Shown: positions 38,702 to 48,819 of the stretch, piece after piece | Position numbering within the stretch: position 1 is the stretch's first letter | Layout: each line of letters starts with the position of its first letter | Source: Azospirillum doebereinerae | GTDB taxonomy: Bacteria; Pseudomonadota; Alphaproteobacteria; Azospirillales; Azospirillaceae | Assembly (NCBI RefSeq): GCF_003989665.1 | Contig: NZ_RZIJ01000005.1 | Span: 1 to 64,000 of the forward strand | Direction: 5' to 3' | Length of the DNA stretch: 64,000 nucleotides | Notes under the pieces: generated by a model | The model's database searches: none | The model's input: the letters and a program-made list of their open reading frames with translations, nothing else | What the model was told of the DNA's origin: nothing | Position numbers and translations under genes: made by a program

Positions 38702-39538
38702 GTGAAGACGATCGTCGCGACTCTGGCGCTGGGCGCCCTGCTCGCGGTCACCGGCACCGCCGGGGCCAAGGAATGGAAGACCGTCCGCATCGCCAGCGAG
38801 GGCGCCTATCCCCCGTGGAACGCGACCGACCCCTCGGGCAAGCTGATCGGCTTCGAGGTCGACCTCGGCAACGACCTGTGCAAGCGCATGAAGGTCACCT
38901 GCGAGTTCGTGGCGCAGGACTGGGATGGCATCATCCCGGCGCTCCAGCAGGGCAAGTACGACGCCATCATGTCGGGCATGACCATCACGGGCGAGCGCAA
39001 GAACGTCATCGACTTCTCGGTCCCCTACGGCACCGAGCCGTCGGTCTTCGCGGTGGCCGCCGCCTCGCCGCTGGCCAAGAGCCTGAACATCGGCGTTGAC
39101 CGCAGCGACCTGAACAACGAGGCCGCCGCCAAGCCGGTCATCGACAAGCTGGCCGAGGCCCTGAAGGGCAAGTCGGTCGGCGTGCAGGTCTCGACCATCC
39201 ACATCGACTTCATGGAGAAGCACCTGTCGAAGGTGTCCATGCGGTCCTACGACAAGATGGACAACGCCGGCATCGACCTCGCCTCGGGCCGCGTCGACGC
39301 CATCCTGGGCGACCGCTCGGTGGTCGAGGCCATCGTCAAGGCCGAGCCCGGCAAGATGGTCGTCGTCGGCCCGAACATCATCGGCGGCGTGATCGGCGAG
39401 GGCATGGGCGTCGGCCTGCGCAAGGCCGACGCGGACCTGAAGAAACTGTTCGACACGGCCATCGGCGAGGCCCTGAAGGACGGCACCGTCAAGAAGTTGA
39501 GCACCCAGCATTTCGGGTACGACATCACCCCGAATTGA
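38702..39538 (+). CDS. basic amino acid/opine ABC transporter binding protein
   Basis: 278 residues with a signal peptide (TIVATLALGALLAVTGTAGA). The mature part starts with VRIASEGAYPPWNATDPSGK and has the family motif GFEVDLGNDLCKRM and IPALQQGKYDAIMSGMTIT. This fits the Lys/Arg/ornithine/His-binding and octopine/nopaline-binding proteins. The start is GTG, with AAAGGAG 8 nt upstream, which excludes an earlier start. The downstream permeases are separated by about 270 bp that contain a repeat. Confidence 0.92.
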   Translation: MKTIVATLALGALLAVTGTAGAKEWKTVRIASEGAYPPWNATDPSGKLIGFEVDLGNDLCKRMKVTCEFVAQDWDGIIPALQQGKYDAIMSGMTITGERKNVIDFSVPYGTEPSVFAVAAASPLAKSLNIGVDRSDLNNEAAAKPVIDKLAEALKGKSVGVQVSTIHIDFMEKHLSKVSMRSYDKMDNAGIDLASGRVDAILGDRSVVEAIVKAEPGKMVVVGPNIIGGVIGEGMGVGLRKADADLKKLFDTAIGEALKDGTVKKLSTQHFGYDITPN

Positions 39539-39590
39539 TCGGCTGGAACAGAGTCCGGTCCCCGCGCAGCCTTCGCAAGCGCTCATTGAG

Positions 39591-39696
39591 CCCCTCTCCC
39601 CTCGCGGGAGAGGGGTTGGGGTGAGGGGGCGCAAGCTTTCCGCCTGCGGCGGAATACCCCTCATCCCAACCCTTCTCCCGCAAGGGGAGAAGGGCT
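39591..39696. repeat. ~106-bp dispersed repeat (family B), copy 1
   Basis: Made of CCCCTCTCCC...GGGAGAGGGG, TTGGGGTGAGGGGGC, a central palindrome TTTCCGCCTGCGGCGGAA, and CCTCATCCCAACCC followed by CTTCTCCCGCAAGGGGAGAAG. Copy 2 at 41256 differs at four positions only. It lies between the binding-protein gene and the first permease gene. Confidence 0.9.
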
Positions 39697-39806
39697 TGCG
39701 TGAACGCCCATGCGTCTGCGCGGGGATGACGGACGCGGAGGCCGGGCTTCACAGCCGCTGGCATGATTCAAGCCAAGCCGATTGGGCTGGGCAATTCCGG
39801 GGCGCC

Positions 39807-40511
39807 ATGCTGGAACTTCTTTCGTTCGGTCCCAACGGCTGGGGCGGGCAGCTTCTGACGGGCACCGCGATGACGGTCGCGGTCGCCGTGTCGGCCTTCG
39901 CCTTCGGCATCGTCATGGGATCGCTGGGCGCCTCGGCGAAGCTGAGCCACAGCCTGATTCTCAACGCGCTGGCCGATGTCTACACCACGGTGGTGCGCGG
40001 CATTCCCGAACTGCTGGTCATCTACCTGCTGTTCTTCGGCGGCAACGGGGTGGTCAGCGCCATCGCCTCGGCCTTCGGCTACGACGGGCGGGTGGAGCTG
40101 AACGCCTTCACCATCGGCGTCGTCGCGGTCGGGCTGATCTCCGGCGCCTATTCGACCGAGGTCATCCGGGGCGCCGTGCGCTCGGTGCCCTTCGGCCAGA
40201 TCGAGGCGGCGCGCGCCTGCGGCATGGGGCGCTGGCTGATCCTGCGCCGGGTGCTGGTGCCGCAGACCATGCGCTTCGCCCTGCCCGGCCTCGGCAACGT
40301 CTGGCAGCTCACGCTGAAGGACACGGCGCTGGTGTCGGTGACGGCGCTGGCCGAGTTGATGCGCGCCACCCATCTGGCGGCCGGCGCGACGCGCGAGCCC
40401 TTCCTGTTCTACAGCGCGGCGGCGGTGCTGTATCTGGCGCTGACCACCGTCTCGACCATCCTGTTCGACCGCGCCGAGCAGACCGCCAACCGCGGCGTCC
40501 GGAGGGCATGA
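39807..40511 (+). CDS. basic amino acid ABC transporter permease (HisQ type)
   Basis: 234 residues with about five membrane helices. The EAA loop reads EAARACGMGRWLILRRVLVPQ, and the N-terminal LLTGTAMTVAVAVSAFAFG is typical of the His/Glu/Gln/Arg permease family. It pairs with the second permease, 4 nt downstream. The ATG at 39807 is used; no strong ribosome binding site is visible and repeat copy 1 lies upstream, so expression may depend on read-through from 38702. Confidence 0.9.
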   Translation: MLELLSFGPNGWGGQLLTGTAMTVAVAVSAFAFGIVMGSLGASAKLSHSLILNALADVYTTVVRGIPELLVIYLLFFGGNGVVSAIASAFGYDGRVELNAFTIGVVAVGLISGAYSTEVIRGAVRSVPFGQIEAARACGMGRWLILRRVLVPQTMRFALPGLGNVWQLTLKDTALVSVTALAELMRATHLAAGATREPFLFYSAAAVLYLALTTVSTILFDRAEQTANRGVRRA

Positions 40512-40515
40512 GGCC

Positions 40516-41205
40516 ATGAACTGGCAATTGATGTGGGACAGCCTGCCCCGGATGCTGGGCGGCATGGGGCTGACGCTGCAGCTGATCGGCGGCTCGCTGG
40601 CGCTGGGGGCGGTGGTCGCCTTCGCGGTCGCGCTGCTGCGCCTGTCGGGCAACCGGCCGGTGGAGTGGATCGCCGGGGCCTACGTCTTCGTCTTCCGCGG
40701 CACGCCGCTGCTGGTGCAGATCTTCCTGATCTACTACGGGCTGGGCCAGTTCGAGTTCGTGCGCGACAGCATCCTGTGGCCTGTCCTGCGCGAGCCGATG
40801 TGGTGCGCGATCCTGGCGCTGACGCTGAACACCGGGGCCTACACCAGCGAGGTGCTGCGCGGCGCCATCCTGTCGGTGCCGCAGGGGCAGATCGAGGCGG
40901 CGCGGGCCTGCGGCATGTCGCGGGCGCTGGCCTTCCGCCGCATCGTGCTGCCGGTGGCGGTCCGCCAGATGCTGCCGGCCTACGGCAACGAAGTGATCCT
41001 GATGGTCAAGGCCAGCTCGCTCGCCAGCACCATCACGCTGATGGAGATCACCGGCATCGCGCGGCGGATGATCGCGCAGACCTTCGCGGTGTTCGAGCTG
41101 TTCATCGTGGCGGGCGCGATCTACCTGATCCTGAACTTCGTCGCCTCGCGGCTGATCAAATACGCGGAATGGCGGCTGACGCCCTATCTGCGGGCGCGGG
41201 CGTAG
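40516..41205 (+). CDS. basic amino acid ABC transporter permease (HisM type)
   Basis: 229 residues. The EAA loop is EAARACGMSRALAFRRIVLP. The FRGTPLLVQIFLIYYGLGQF segment marks the HisM/OccM branch. Together with 39807-40511 it forms the membrane channel of the importer at 37799-41205. The gene starts 4 nt after the first permease and ends about 50 bp before repeat copy 2. Confidence 0.92.
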   Translation: MNWQLMWDSLPRMLGGMGLTLQLIGGSLALGAVVAFAVALLRLSGNRPVEWIAGAYVFVFRGTPLLVQIFLIYYGLGQFEFVRDSILWPVLREPMWCAILALTLNTGAYTSEVLRGAILSVPQGQIEAARACGMSRALAFRRIVLPVAVRQMLPAYGNEVILMVKASSLASTITLMEITGIARRMIAQTFAVFELFIVAGAIYLILNFVASRLIKYAEWRLTPYLRARA

Positions 41206-41255
41206 AGAAAAGCCCGCCTTAAAGCTTTCAACTCCAAAGGCAACATTCGCGAAAG

Positions 41256-41361
41256 CCCCTCTCCCCTCGTGGGAGAGGGGTTGGGGTGAGGGGGCGGAAA
41301 CTTTCCGCCTCCGGCGGAATACCCCTCATCCCAACCCTTCTCCCGCAAGGGGAGAAGGGCT
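41256..41361. repeat. ~106-bp dispersed repeat (family B), copy 2
   Basis: Same orientation as copy 1 at 39591, with about 102 of 106 positions identical. It lies between the convergent HisM-type permease and the nfu gene and may act as a transcription end through its CTTCTCCCGCAAGGGGAGAAG hairpin. Confidence 0.9.
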
Positions 41362-41369
41362 CAATCCCC

Positions 41370-41927
41370 TCACTGCACGGCGCGGACTTCGACCACTTCG
41401 GGGATGTAGTGGCGCAGCATGTTCTCGATGCCGTGCTTGAGCGTCGCGGTCGAGCTGGGACAGCCCGAGCACGCCCCCTTCATCGCCAGATAGACCACGC
41501 CCTTCTCGAAGCCCTGGAAGGTGATGTCGCCGCCGTCCTGCGCCACCGAGGGGCGGACGCGGGTGTCCAGCAGCTCCTTGATCTGCTCGACGATCTCGTC
41601 GTCGTCCTCGCTGGCCGCAGCGGCGTGGCCGTCGCCGGCGTCGCTCAGCAGGACCGGGCGGTCGGCCGTGAAATGCTCCATGATGACGCCCAGGATCGAC
41701 GGCTTCAGCAGGAACCAGTCCTTGGCGTCGGTCTTGGTGATCGTCACGAAATCGCCGCCCAGGAACACGCCCGCGATGCCGTCGATCTCGAACAGGCGCT
41801 GGGCGAGCGGCGAGCGGACGGCGTCCTCGCGGCTGGTGAAGTCGGCGGCGCCGCGTCCGAGCACGTCTCGCCCCGGCAGGAACTTGAGAGTCGCCGGGTT
41901 GGGCGTCTGCTCGGTTTGAATGAACAT
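41370..41927 (-). CDS. Nfu-type iron-sulfur cluster scaffold
   Basis: 185 residues in two domains. The N-terminal Nfu_N domain (MFIQTEQTPNPATLKFLPG) is followed, after an acidic linker, by a NifU C-terminal domain with the cluster-binding CSGC in GACSGCPSSTATLKHGIENM. It carries and delivers [4Fe-4S] clusters to client proteins. GGAGG lies just before the ATG. It is transcribed as a single gene, divergent from the cyclase gene. Confidence 0.93.
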   Translation of the reverse strand: MFIQTEQTPNPATLKFLPGRDVLGRGAADFTSREDAVRSPLAQRLFEIDGIAGVFLGGDFVTITKTDAKDWFLLKPSILGVIMEHFTADRPVLLSDAGDGHAAAASEDDDEIVEQIKELLDTRVRPSVAQDGGDITFQGFEKGVVYLAMKGACSGCPSSTATLKHGIENMLRHYIPEVVEVRAVQ

Positions 41928-42044
41928 GGTGCTATCCTCCATCGGCGCCGAACTGGACTGGCGGCGCTTCTGAAATTTGGGCAGAATCCCCGGCCGGATC
42001 AAGCACCGGATCGGTCCTGTTACGCCTTTGGGGCTATTTCCGTC

Positions 42045-43271
42045 GTGACAACGCCACCGAACGACCCGTCCCCGCCCACCCCGGAGCCGCACGACGCCGC
42101 GTCGGTCTCCGTCTGGCTTCTGGCCGAGGGACGCCACGCGCCCGACGCCGAGTCGCTGGTGGAGGATTTCTGCCGCCGGCTGAACGCGATGGGCGTGCCG
42201 CTGGCGCGTTGCGTGCTGGTGCTGCAACTGCTGCACCCGCAGATCCGCTCGATGGTCTACCGCTGGCGCCGGAACGGCGAGGCGCTGGAGACCATCACCG
42301 CTCCCCACGGCTCCGAGCATTCGGACGCCTACCTCTCCAGCCCCTTCGCCGCCCTGATCGAGGAGGGGGCGGTCGGCATGCGCTACCCGCTGGAGCGGAT
42401 GGCCGCGCCCTGGCCCTACCCGGTGCTGGGCGAGTTGCGCGCCGAGGGCGCCACCGACTACGCCGCGATGGCCGTGCTGTTCGCGGGCGGGCGGCGCAAC
42501 GCCATCAGCTTCGTCACCGAGCGGGCGGGCGGCTTCTCCACCGAGGATCTGGCGCTGCTCGACGCCCTGCTGCCGGCGCTGGGCGCCGTGCTGGAGACGC
42601 TGGCGCTGCGCCGGCTGGCGGCGACGGTGCTGGACACCTATGTCGGGCGCAAGACCGGCGCGCTGATCCTGTCCGGCGACATCCGGCGTGGGACCGGGGC
42701 CAACGTCCGCGCCGTGCTGTGGTACTGCGACCTGCGCGGCTTCACCGCGCTGGCCGACCGCCTGCCGCGCGAGGAGCTGATCGCCCTGCTGAACGGCTAT
42801 TTCGAGTCGATGGGCGACGCGGTGGAGCGCCACGGCGGCGAGATCCTGAAATTCATCGGCGACGCCATGCTGGCGATCTTCCCCTTCGGCGAGGAGGGTG
42901 ACGAAACCGCCACCGCGCTCCGGGCGCTGGACGCCGCCGCCGACGCGCTGGCGACCATGGCGGTCCAGAACGCGGAGCGCGCCGCCTGGGGCCAGCCGAC
43001 CCTGCGCTGCGGAATCGCGCTGCACGTCGGCGAGGTCATGTACGGCAACATCGGCTCGACCGAGCGGCTGGACTTCACCGTCATCGGGCCGGCGGTCAAT
43101 CTGGTCAGCCGGATCGAGGGGTTGTGCGGCCGGCTGGAGCGCACGGTGCTGACCTCCGCCGACTTCGCCACGCTGGTCGCGCCGGGGGGCCGCCACTGGC
43201 TGGACTCGATCGGCGACCATCCGGTCAAGGGGCTTTCCGGCACCGTCGCGGTCTACGAGCTGCGTCTGTAG
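42045..43271 (+). CDS. class III adenylate/guanylate cyclase with N-terminal sensor domain
   Basis: 408 residues. The C-terminal cyclase domain starts near residue 225 with VLWYCDLRGFTALADRL, has FIGDAMLAIFP with the metal-binding Asp, and GEVMYGNIGS near the active site. The N-terminal 200 residues, starting VWLLAEGRHAPDAESLVEDF, match the sensor part found in many alphaproteobacterial cyclases; it is related to GAF-type folds. It makes cAMP or cGMP. The start is GTG 42045, chosen because no ATG precedes the conserved part. It is a natural partner for cNMP-binding proteins such as the kinase at 28180. Confidence 0.88.
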   Translation: MTTPPNDPSPPTPEPHDAASVSVWLLAEGRHAPDAESLVEDFCRRLNAMGVPLARCVLVLQLLHPQIRSMVYRWRRNGEALETITAPHGSEHSDAYLSSPFAALIEEGAVGMRYPLERMAAPWPYPVLGELRAEGATDYAAMAVLFAGGRRNAISFVTERAGGFSTEDLALLDALLPALGAVLETLALRRLAATVLDTYVGRKTGALILSGDIRRGTGANVRAVLWYCDLRGFTALADRLPREELIALLNGYFESMGDAVERHGGEILKFIGDAMLAIFPFGEEGDETATALRALDAAADALATMAVQNAERAAWGQPTLRCGIALHVGEVMYGNIGSTERLDFTVIGPAVNLVSRIEGLCGRLERTVLTSADFATLVAPGGRHWLDSIGDHPVKGLSGTVAVYELRL

Positions 43272-43283
43272 GTAAGGATAGGC

Positions 43284-44012
43284 TTACGACCCGACCGTCA
43301 CCGCCGACCCGACCCGCAGGCCGAGCCGGGTGTCGGCGCGGCCCCGGTTGACGGCGATCTCCGCCAGACCGTTCGAATTCCCGTACCACAGCGCCCCGCC
43401 CGGCCCGGCGTCCGCGAAGGTCCGGCCGCGCTCAAGCTGTTGATTCCCAACGGATAGGACCGCATCTGGCGGAAGTTGCGACGCCCGCAGGCCGGTCATC
43501 GCGTTGCCGTAGACGTCCACGTAGACGATCCGCGCCAGATCGTCCGGCCAGTCCGGACGCGCGATGACCGACACGGGAATCTCCTTACGCACCACGGTCT
43601 GCCCGGTCGCCAGCCGCGCCGCGACCGGGGCGAACAGGTCGCGTCCGTGGAAGCTGGCCGACAGCCGTTCCGGCTGCCACTCGATGGTCCAGGCGCGGGC
43701 GGCGGCGGCACGGCGGCCGACGATCTCGAACAGGCCGTTGTCCGGGCCGATGAACAGCCGCCCGTCCGCCTCGACGACCAGCGGCCGGCGGTCGGTGCCG
43801 ACGCCGGGATCGACCACGCAAACGAACACGCTCCCCGCCGGAAAGGCGGGCGCGTAGGCGGCCAGCAGATAGGCGGAAAGTTGTGGATCGAAGGCCGGCG
43901 CGTCGGCGAACAGGTCGATCACCGGCACGCCCGGCGCCTGTTGCGCCAGCACCGCCTTGACCTGTCCGGTGTAGGGGCCGGACAGGCCGAAATCCGTGAA
44001 GAGGACGATCAT
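43284..44012 (-). CDS. SAM hydroxide adenosyltransferase (DUF62 family)
   Basis: 242 residues. It begins with VLFTDFGLSGPYTGQVKAVL, whose Asp is conserved for SAM binding, and has VVDPGVGTDRRPL, FIGPDNGLF and a C-terminal WYGNSNGLAEIAVNRG. These are hallmarks of the chlorinase/fluorinase-like DUF62 family, of which the common members hydrolyse SAM to adenosine and methionine. Halogenase activity is not expected without the halide-binding loop. The gene is convergent with the cyclase gene with only 12 bp between stops. Confidence 0.9.
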   Translation of the reverse strand: MIVLFTDFGLSGPYTGQVKAVLAQQAPGVPVIDLFADAPAFDPQLSAYLLAAYAPAFPAGSVFVCVVDPGVGTDRRPLVVEADGRLFIGPDNGLFEIVGRRAAAARAWTIEWQPERLSASFHGRDLFAPVAARLATGQTVVRKEIPVSVIARPDWPDDLARIVYVDVYGNAMTGLRASQLPPDAVLSVGNQQLERGRTFADAGPGGALWYGNSNGLAEIAVNRGRADTRLGLRVGSAVTVGS

Positions 44013-44279
44013 GGGCGGGAGTGTAGCGCGGGGCGACCGGGAGGGGGAGGGACGGAAGCGTGGTGCCCCTCCCACAATTCCCCATCCCACGACACGGCCT
44101 CCCCCCCACGCGTTACGCAGAGCGCGACAAATCATCTTGTGAATTACCGCTTTGCCGATGTAAAACATTTTCCAACCAACAGTCCGAGTTGGGGGAGGCT
44201 CGAACGATCCTCCGGCCCTCGGACCGCAGCCGGGCCTCCCGCGCCTGGAAAACCCAACGGAACCTCAGGAGTGGCCGTG

Positions 44280-44735
44280 ATGCTCCGCATCTCCAAGAAG
44301 CTGATGTTCGCCATCGAGGCGGTTCTCGACATCGCCTACAACGCGGGCACCGAGCCGGTGCAGTCCGGAGAGATCACCCGCCGTCAGGGCATTCCCAAGC
44401 GTTACCTGGAACAGGTGCTCCAGCAGCTCGTCCGCGACGGCGTGCTGGCCGGCGTGCGCGGTCCGCGCGGCGGCTACCGGCTGGCGCGCGAGCGGCGGCG
44501 GATCACGCTGGGTGAGATCGTCAAGGTCGTCCGCTCGATGGAAACCGCGACCGATCCCATCGAGGAACCCGCCGGCTCCATCCTGGGCCACAAGGTGGTG
44601 CGCCCGCTGTGGGGCGAGCTTCAGGAAGAGACCATGAAGCAGCTCGACACCGTCACCATCGAGGATTTGTGCATGCGGGCCAGGGCCGCCGGGGTGGAGA
44701 GCGAAACGGAAGACCGCATCGACTTTACGATTTGA
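44280..44735 (+). CDS. Rrf2-family transcription regulator
   Basis: 151 residues. The winged HTH has SGEITRRQGIPKRYLEQVLQ and GVRGPRGGYRLARE, typical of Rrf2. The three-cysteine cluster-binding motif of IscR is absent: only one Cys (in IEDLCMRARAAG) is present. Its position directly before cysK suggests control of cysteine synthesis like CymR, which senses the CysK complex rather than an Fe-S cluster. AGGAG sits 8 nt before the ATG; an upstream GTG is possible. Confidence 0.88.
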   Translation: MLRISKKLMFAIEAVLDIAYNAGTEPVQSGEITRRQGIPKRYLEQVLQQLVRDGVLAGVRGPRGGYRLARERRRITLGEIVKVVRSMETATDPIEEPAGSILGHKVVRPLWGELQEETMKQLDTVTIEDLCMRARAAGVESETEDRIDFTI

Positions 44736-44810
44736 TTCCCCCTGTCGGAGTGGGTAAATTCGCTCCAGGGTGTTGAAATCGTCTGAAAGACAAAGGAAAG
44801 AGGTGGAATC

Positions 44811-45770
<960 letters not shown>

Positions 45771-45820
45771 CCGGCACTTCCGGTGGGGCGTCGCGGTCCA
45801 CGGCGCCCTTCCCGTCGCGA

Positions 45821-45847
45821 ACGCCCGGCCTTGCGCCGGGCGTTTTT
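45821..45847 (+). terminator. intrinsic terminator of cysK
   Basis: ACGCCCGGC-CTTG-GCCGGGCGT followed by TTTT, oriented with cysK. Confidence 0.9.
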
Positions 45848-45850
45848 GCG

Positions 45851-48136
45851 TCAGGCCTGGATGCCGTTCACCGGCGCCCGCACCGGCATGACGCAGCGGA
45901 TGTGGGCGCCGCGCCCGGTGGTCTCGTCCATTTCCAGCCGGCCGCCGTGCAGCTCCACGACGTTGCGGGCGAGCGACAGGCCGAGCGCGGCGGCGCCTTG
46001 CGGATCCTTGTCGCCGGGCGCGGCGGCGCCGCTGACCGACAGGGTCACCGTGCCGTTCAGCCGCTCGCCGTAGAGGCGGATGCGGCGGTCGGCCGGCGGG
46101 TTGCGGATGGCGCCGACCACCAGCGTGAACAGCGCCTGTTTAAGCCGCTTGCCGTCCCCTTCCATCTCGCCCAGCGCCGACGGCGCCACGACCTCCAGCT
46201 TCAGCCCCTCGCGCCGCGCCCATTCGCGGGTCAGCCCGGCGACCGAGTCGAGCAGGTCCGGAACGTCGACCGGTCCGCGCTCCAGCGTCGTCACCCCGGC
46301 GCCCAGGCTGGTCAGGTCGACCACGTCGTCGATCAGCTCCAGCAGCCGCTCGCCGGCGTGCAGCGTGCCCTTCACGTATTCCATTTGGCGCGCGTTCAAC
46401 TCGCCGAAATACTGGTTCGCCAGCACCTCGGCGAAGCCGATGATGCCGTTCAGCGGCGTGCGCAGGTGGTGCGAGACGTTGGCGATGAACTCGCTCTTCA
46501 ACTGGTCGGCGGCCTCCAACGCGGCGTTGGAGGCGCGCAGCGCGTGCTCCAGCCGGGCGCCGTCGGTGACGTCGAGGTAGCTGTTCAGCACCGCCCCGTC
46601 GGGCAGCGGCAGGGTGGAGAACTCCACCACCGAGCCGTCGCTGCGCTCCACCCGGCCCGACCGCACGGTGCGTTCCAGGGTGGCGCCGATCAGCTCCTCC
46701 TTCAGCGCGTCCCAGACGCCGTCCGCGCCGTCGGTCTCCGTCCCGGCGGGGGGGGCGCTGACCAGCAGCGGGCGCATGCGCTCGATCACGTCGGCGATGT
46801 GGGGTTCGCCCTGGAGATCCTCGTCGGCCAGATCCCAGACGCGGGCGAAGGCCGGGTTGGACAGCTTCAGCCGACCGTCGCCGCCGAAGACGGCGATGCC
46901 CTCCGCCAGATTGTCCAGCGTCTCCTGCTGCACGGCGATCAGCGTGTTGTAGGAGGATTCCAGCGCCAGCGTGTTGGTCACGTCCTCCAGGATGGTGATC
47001 AGCCCGCCCAGCGGGTGGGGCGCCGCCAGATGGCGCAGGGTGGCGCCGTCGGGGAGGTGCAGAAGCTCCTCCATCGGCTCCACCAGATGGGTGTAGCGGG
47101 TCAGCCGCTCGCGCTTGAAGGTCTGGTAGTCGGCGTATTCCGGCAGGCGGCGGCGGGCGCGCAGCTCCTCCAGCAGTTCGGCGTTGGTCGGCTCGTTGCG
47201 CAGCCAGGATTCGTCGAGATCCCACAGCCGGGCGTAGGCTTGGTTGAAGAATTTCAGCCGCGTGTCCGCCCCGAAGATGGCGATGGCGGTGCCCAGCCGC
47301 TCCAGAACCTCGGCGTGGGCGGCGAGGTGGCGGTTCAGTTCGCCGCGCAGTTCGTCCAGCGGGGTGAGGTCCAGGGCGTAGCCGACCACCAGCGTGCCGA
47401 CCTCGGCGCCGAAGGGAACCGGGGCCTCGGTCACCTCCAGCAGGCGGCGTTCGGTGCCGATGACGACCGGAACGCGCTCGGACTGGGCGAAGCCGCCGCT
47501 GCGCGCCCGTTCGGCCAGCGCGCGGCCGGCGACGCCCGCCGCCAGCTCCTTCTGGCCAGACACCACGGCGGCGGGCTCGGCGTCCACCGCGCGGGCGTAG
47601 GCGCGGTTGCACCAGGACAGGCCGAGGTCGCGGTCGCGCAGCCAGACCGGGATCGGCAGGGCATCGGCGGCGGCGCGCAGCTCGGCGAGCCCGGCCTGGG
47701 CGGCGTCGCAGGCGGCCTCGCGGTCGCGGGTTTCGGCCTGGGTGGCGGTGACGTCCTCGATCCACACCACGTCGCAGCGCTCGGCGCTGCGGCCGCTGCC
47801 GCGCCGTCCGGTCAGGATCAGGCGGCGGCCGTCGCGGGTCCCGGCGTTGCAGCGGAAGGCCTCGCCGACGCGGCGCAGACGGTCGAGCGATTCCGCGAGG
47901 CCGGGGGAGTCCAGCGCGCCGACGAACTCGTCGGGGGTGACGATGCCCAGCAGGGCGCGGGCCTCGGCCGACAGGGTGCCGGTCCCCGTCCGGTCCCAGG
48001 CGCACCAGGGATGCGGGGCGGCCGCCAGCATGGCCTCCAGCCGGTCGCGGTCGGCCGCCGCGCGCTCCGCTTGGCGCCGGCTTTCCTTGTTCCAGAAAAA
48101 TCCGCCAAAGCCGGCCACGCTCACCACCCCCGCCAA
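45851..48136 (-). CDS. DivL-like PAS histidine kinase with degenerate ATPase domain
   Basis: About 761 residues. A short hydrophobic N-terminus (GVVSVAGFGGFFW) is followed by several PAS-like domains (for example FGADTRLKFFNQAYARLWDL) and a HisKA domain NVSHHLRTPLNGIIGFAEVL with His556, where Caulobacter DivL has Tyr. The next segment (YFGELNARQMEYVKGTLHAG) resembles DivL. The ATPase domain is degenerate: the N-box reads LVVGAIRNPPADRRIRL, and the DxGxG motif is replaced by SGAAAPGDK. It may be a signalling scaffold in a CckA-type relay. The start (TTG 48136 or a GTG up to 18 nt later) is uncertain. Confidence 0.8.
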   Translation of the reverse strand: MAGVVSVAGFGGFFWNKESRRQAERAAADRDRLEAMLAAAPHPWCAWDRTGTGTLSAEARALLGIVTPDEFVGALDSPGLAESLDRLRRVGEAFRCNAGTRDGRRLILTGRRGSGRSAERCDVVWIEDVTATQAETRDREAACDAAQAGLAELRAAADALPIPVWLRDRDLGLSWCNRAYARAVDAEPAAVVSGQKELAAGVAGRALAERARSGGFAQSERVPVVIGTERRLLEVTEAPVPFGAEVGTLVVGYALDLTPLDELRGELNRHLAAHAEVLERLGTAIAIFGADTRLKFFNQAYARLWDLDESWLRNEPTNAELLEELRARRRLPEYADYQTFKRERLTRYTHLVEPMEELLHLPDGATLRHLAAPHPLGGLITILEDVTNTLALESSYNTLIAVQQETLDNLAEGIAVFGGDGRLKLSNPAFARVWDLADEDLQGEPHIADVIERMRPLLVSAPPAGTETDGADGVWDALKEELIGATLERTVRSGRVERSDGSVVEFSTLPLPDGAVLNSYLDVTDGARLEHALRASNAALEAADQLKSEFIANVSHHLRTPLNGIIGFAEVLANQYFGELNARQMEYVKGTLHAGERLLELIDDVVDLTSLGAGVTTLERGPVDVPDLLDSVAGLTREWARREGLKLEVVAPSALGEMEGDGKRLKQALFTLVVGAIRNPPADRRIRLYGERLNGTVTLSVSGAAAPGDKDPQGAAALGLSLARNVVELHGGRLEMDETTGRGAHIRCVMPVRAPVNGIQA

Positions 48137-48347
48137 CGCCAGCGATGCCGGCGATCACCCATCGCCGAAAGGGTCAAGACACACCCCCCGCCCAAGCGCA
48201 GCCGGAATCGGAGGGGGTGGCTTGGGACACGCATCCACGCGAGGGAGAGTAGTCCAGGCATCCCCGACCGACAAGCAAGCCGCGCATCCGTTGCGGGTTT
48301 TCCAAGGCCTACCCCTCCAAAGAGTGGAAGCCGGCGGTCAAGTTGCG

Positions 48348-48734
48348 TCAAGACGCCGCCTCCACTGCCCGCCTCAGGTCCCCGATGGCGTCTTTGACAG
48401 CCTGGAAGGCCGGTTCCAGCGCTTGGGCGTGGTGTTCCGCTTCCGCCGGGCGGCGGGCGACCAGCGCGGTCTCCAGCGCGGCGCAATGGACGGCCAGCGC
48501 CCGCGCCCCCGCCGTGCGCGCGGCCCCGGCGGCGGAATGGGCGGCGGCCCGCGCCGTGTCCGCATCGCCGGCCGTCAGCGCCGCCCGCGCCTGCGCCAGC
48601 GCGGGCGCGGTGGTCTCCAGGAAGAAATCCATCATGGCGACGGTGTCGGCGTCGAGCGCCCCGAAGGTCAGGCGCAGGTGGTCGAGGTCGAGCACCGGCG
48701 CTGGAGCGGGGAAGGACGGATCGGGCGGCGGCAT
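48348..48734 (-). CDS. single-domain Hpt phosphotransfer protein
   Basis: 128 residues. The Hpt core is DFFLETTAPALAQARAAL, then AAHSAAGAARTAGARAL, where the His is the expected phosphorylation site and Lys of the classic HSLKG is replaced. It would carry phosphate between receiver domains. GAGG lies 8 nt before ATG 48734; an upstream ATG at 48791 would add 19 disordered residues. It sits between dut and the DivL-like kinase on the same strand, suggesting a shared pathway. Confidence 0.75.
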   Translation of the reverse strand: MPPPDPSFPAPAPVLDLDHLRLTFGALDADTVAMMDFFLETTAPALAQARAALTAGDADTARAAAHSAAGAARTAGARALAVHCAALETALVARRPAEAEHHAQALEPAFQAVKDAIGDLRRAVEAAS

Positions 48735-48819
48735 GGCGGAACCTCGGCGGGTGGGCGTGGGGCGGGCCGGTTGCGTCGAGGGTAGCGGCATGGTGGGACG
48801 GGCGTCCAGAGCCGGCCGT

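Noticed and set aside
39621..39806. An N-terminal extension of the first permease starting inside the repeat
   Set aside because: The extra residues are a translation of the dispersed repeat, and the same translated segment appears at 41286 in front of an unrelated gene.
43284..44012. A fluorinase or chlorinase
   Set aside because: Only the general DUF62 motifs are visible; the common family members hydrolyse SAM, and there is no halogenation gene cluster.
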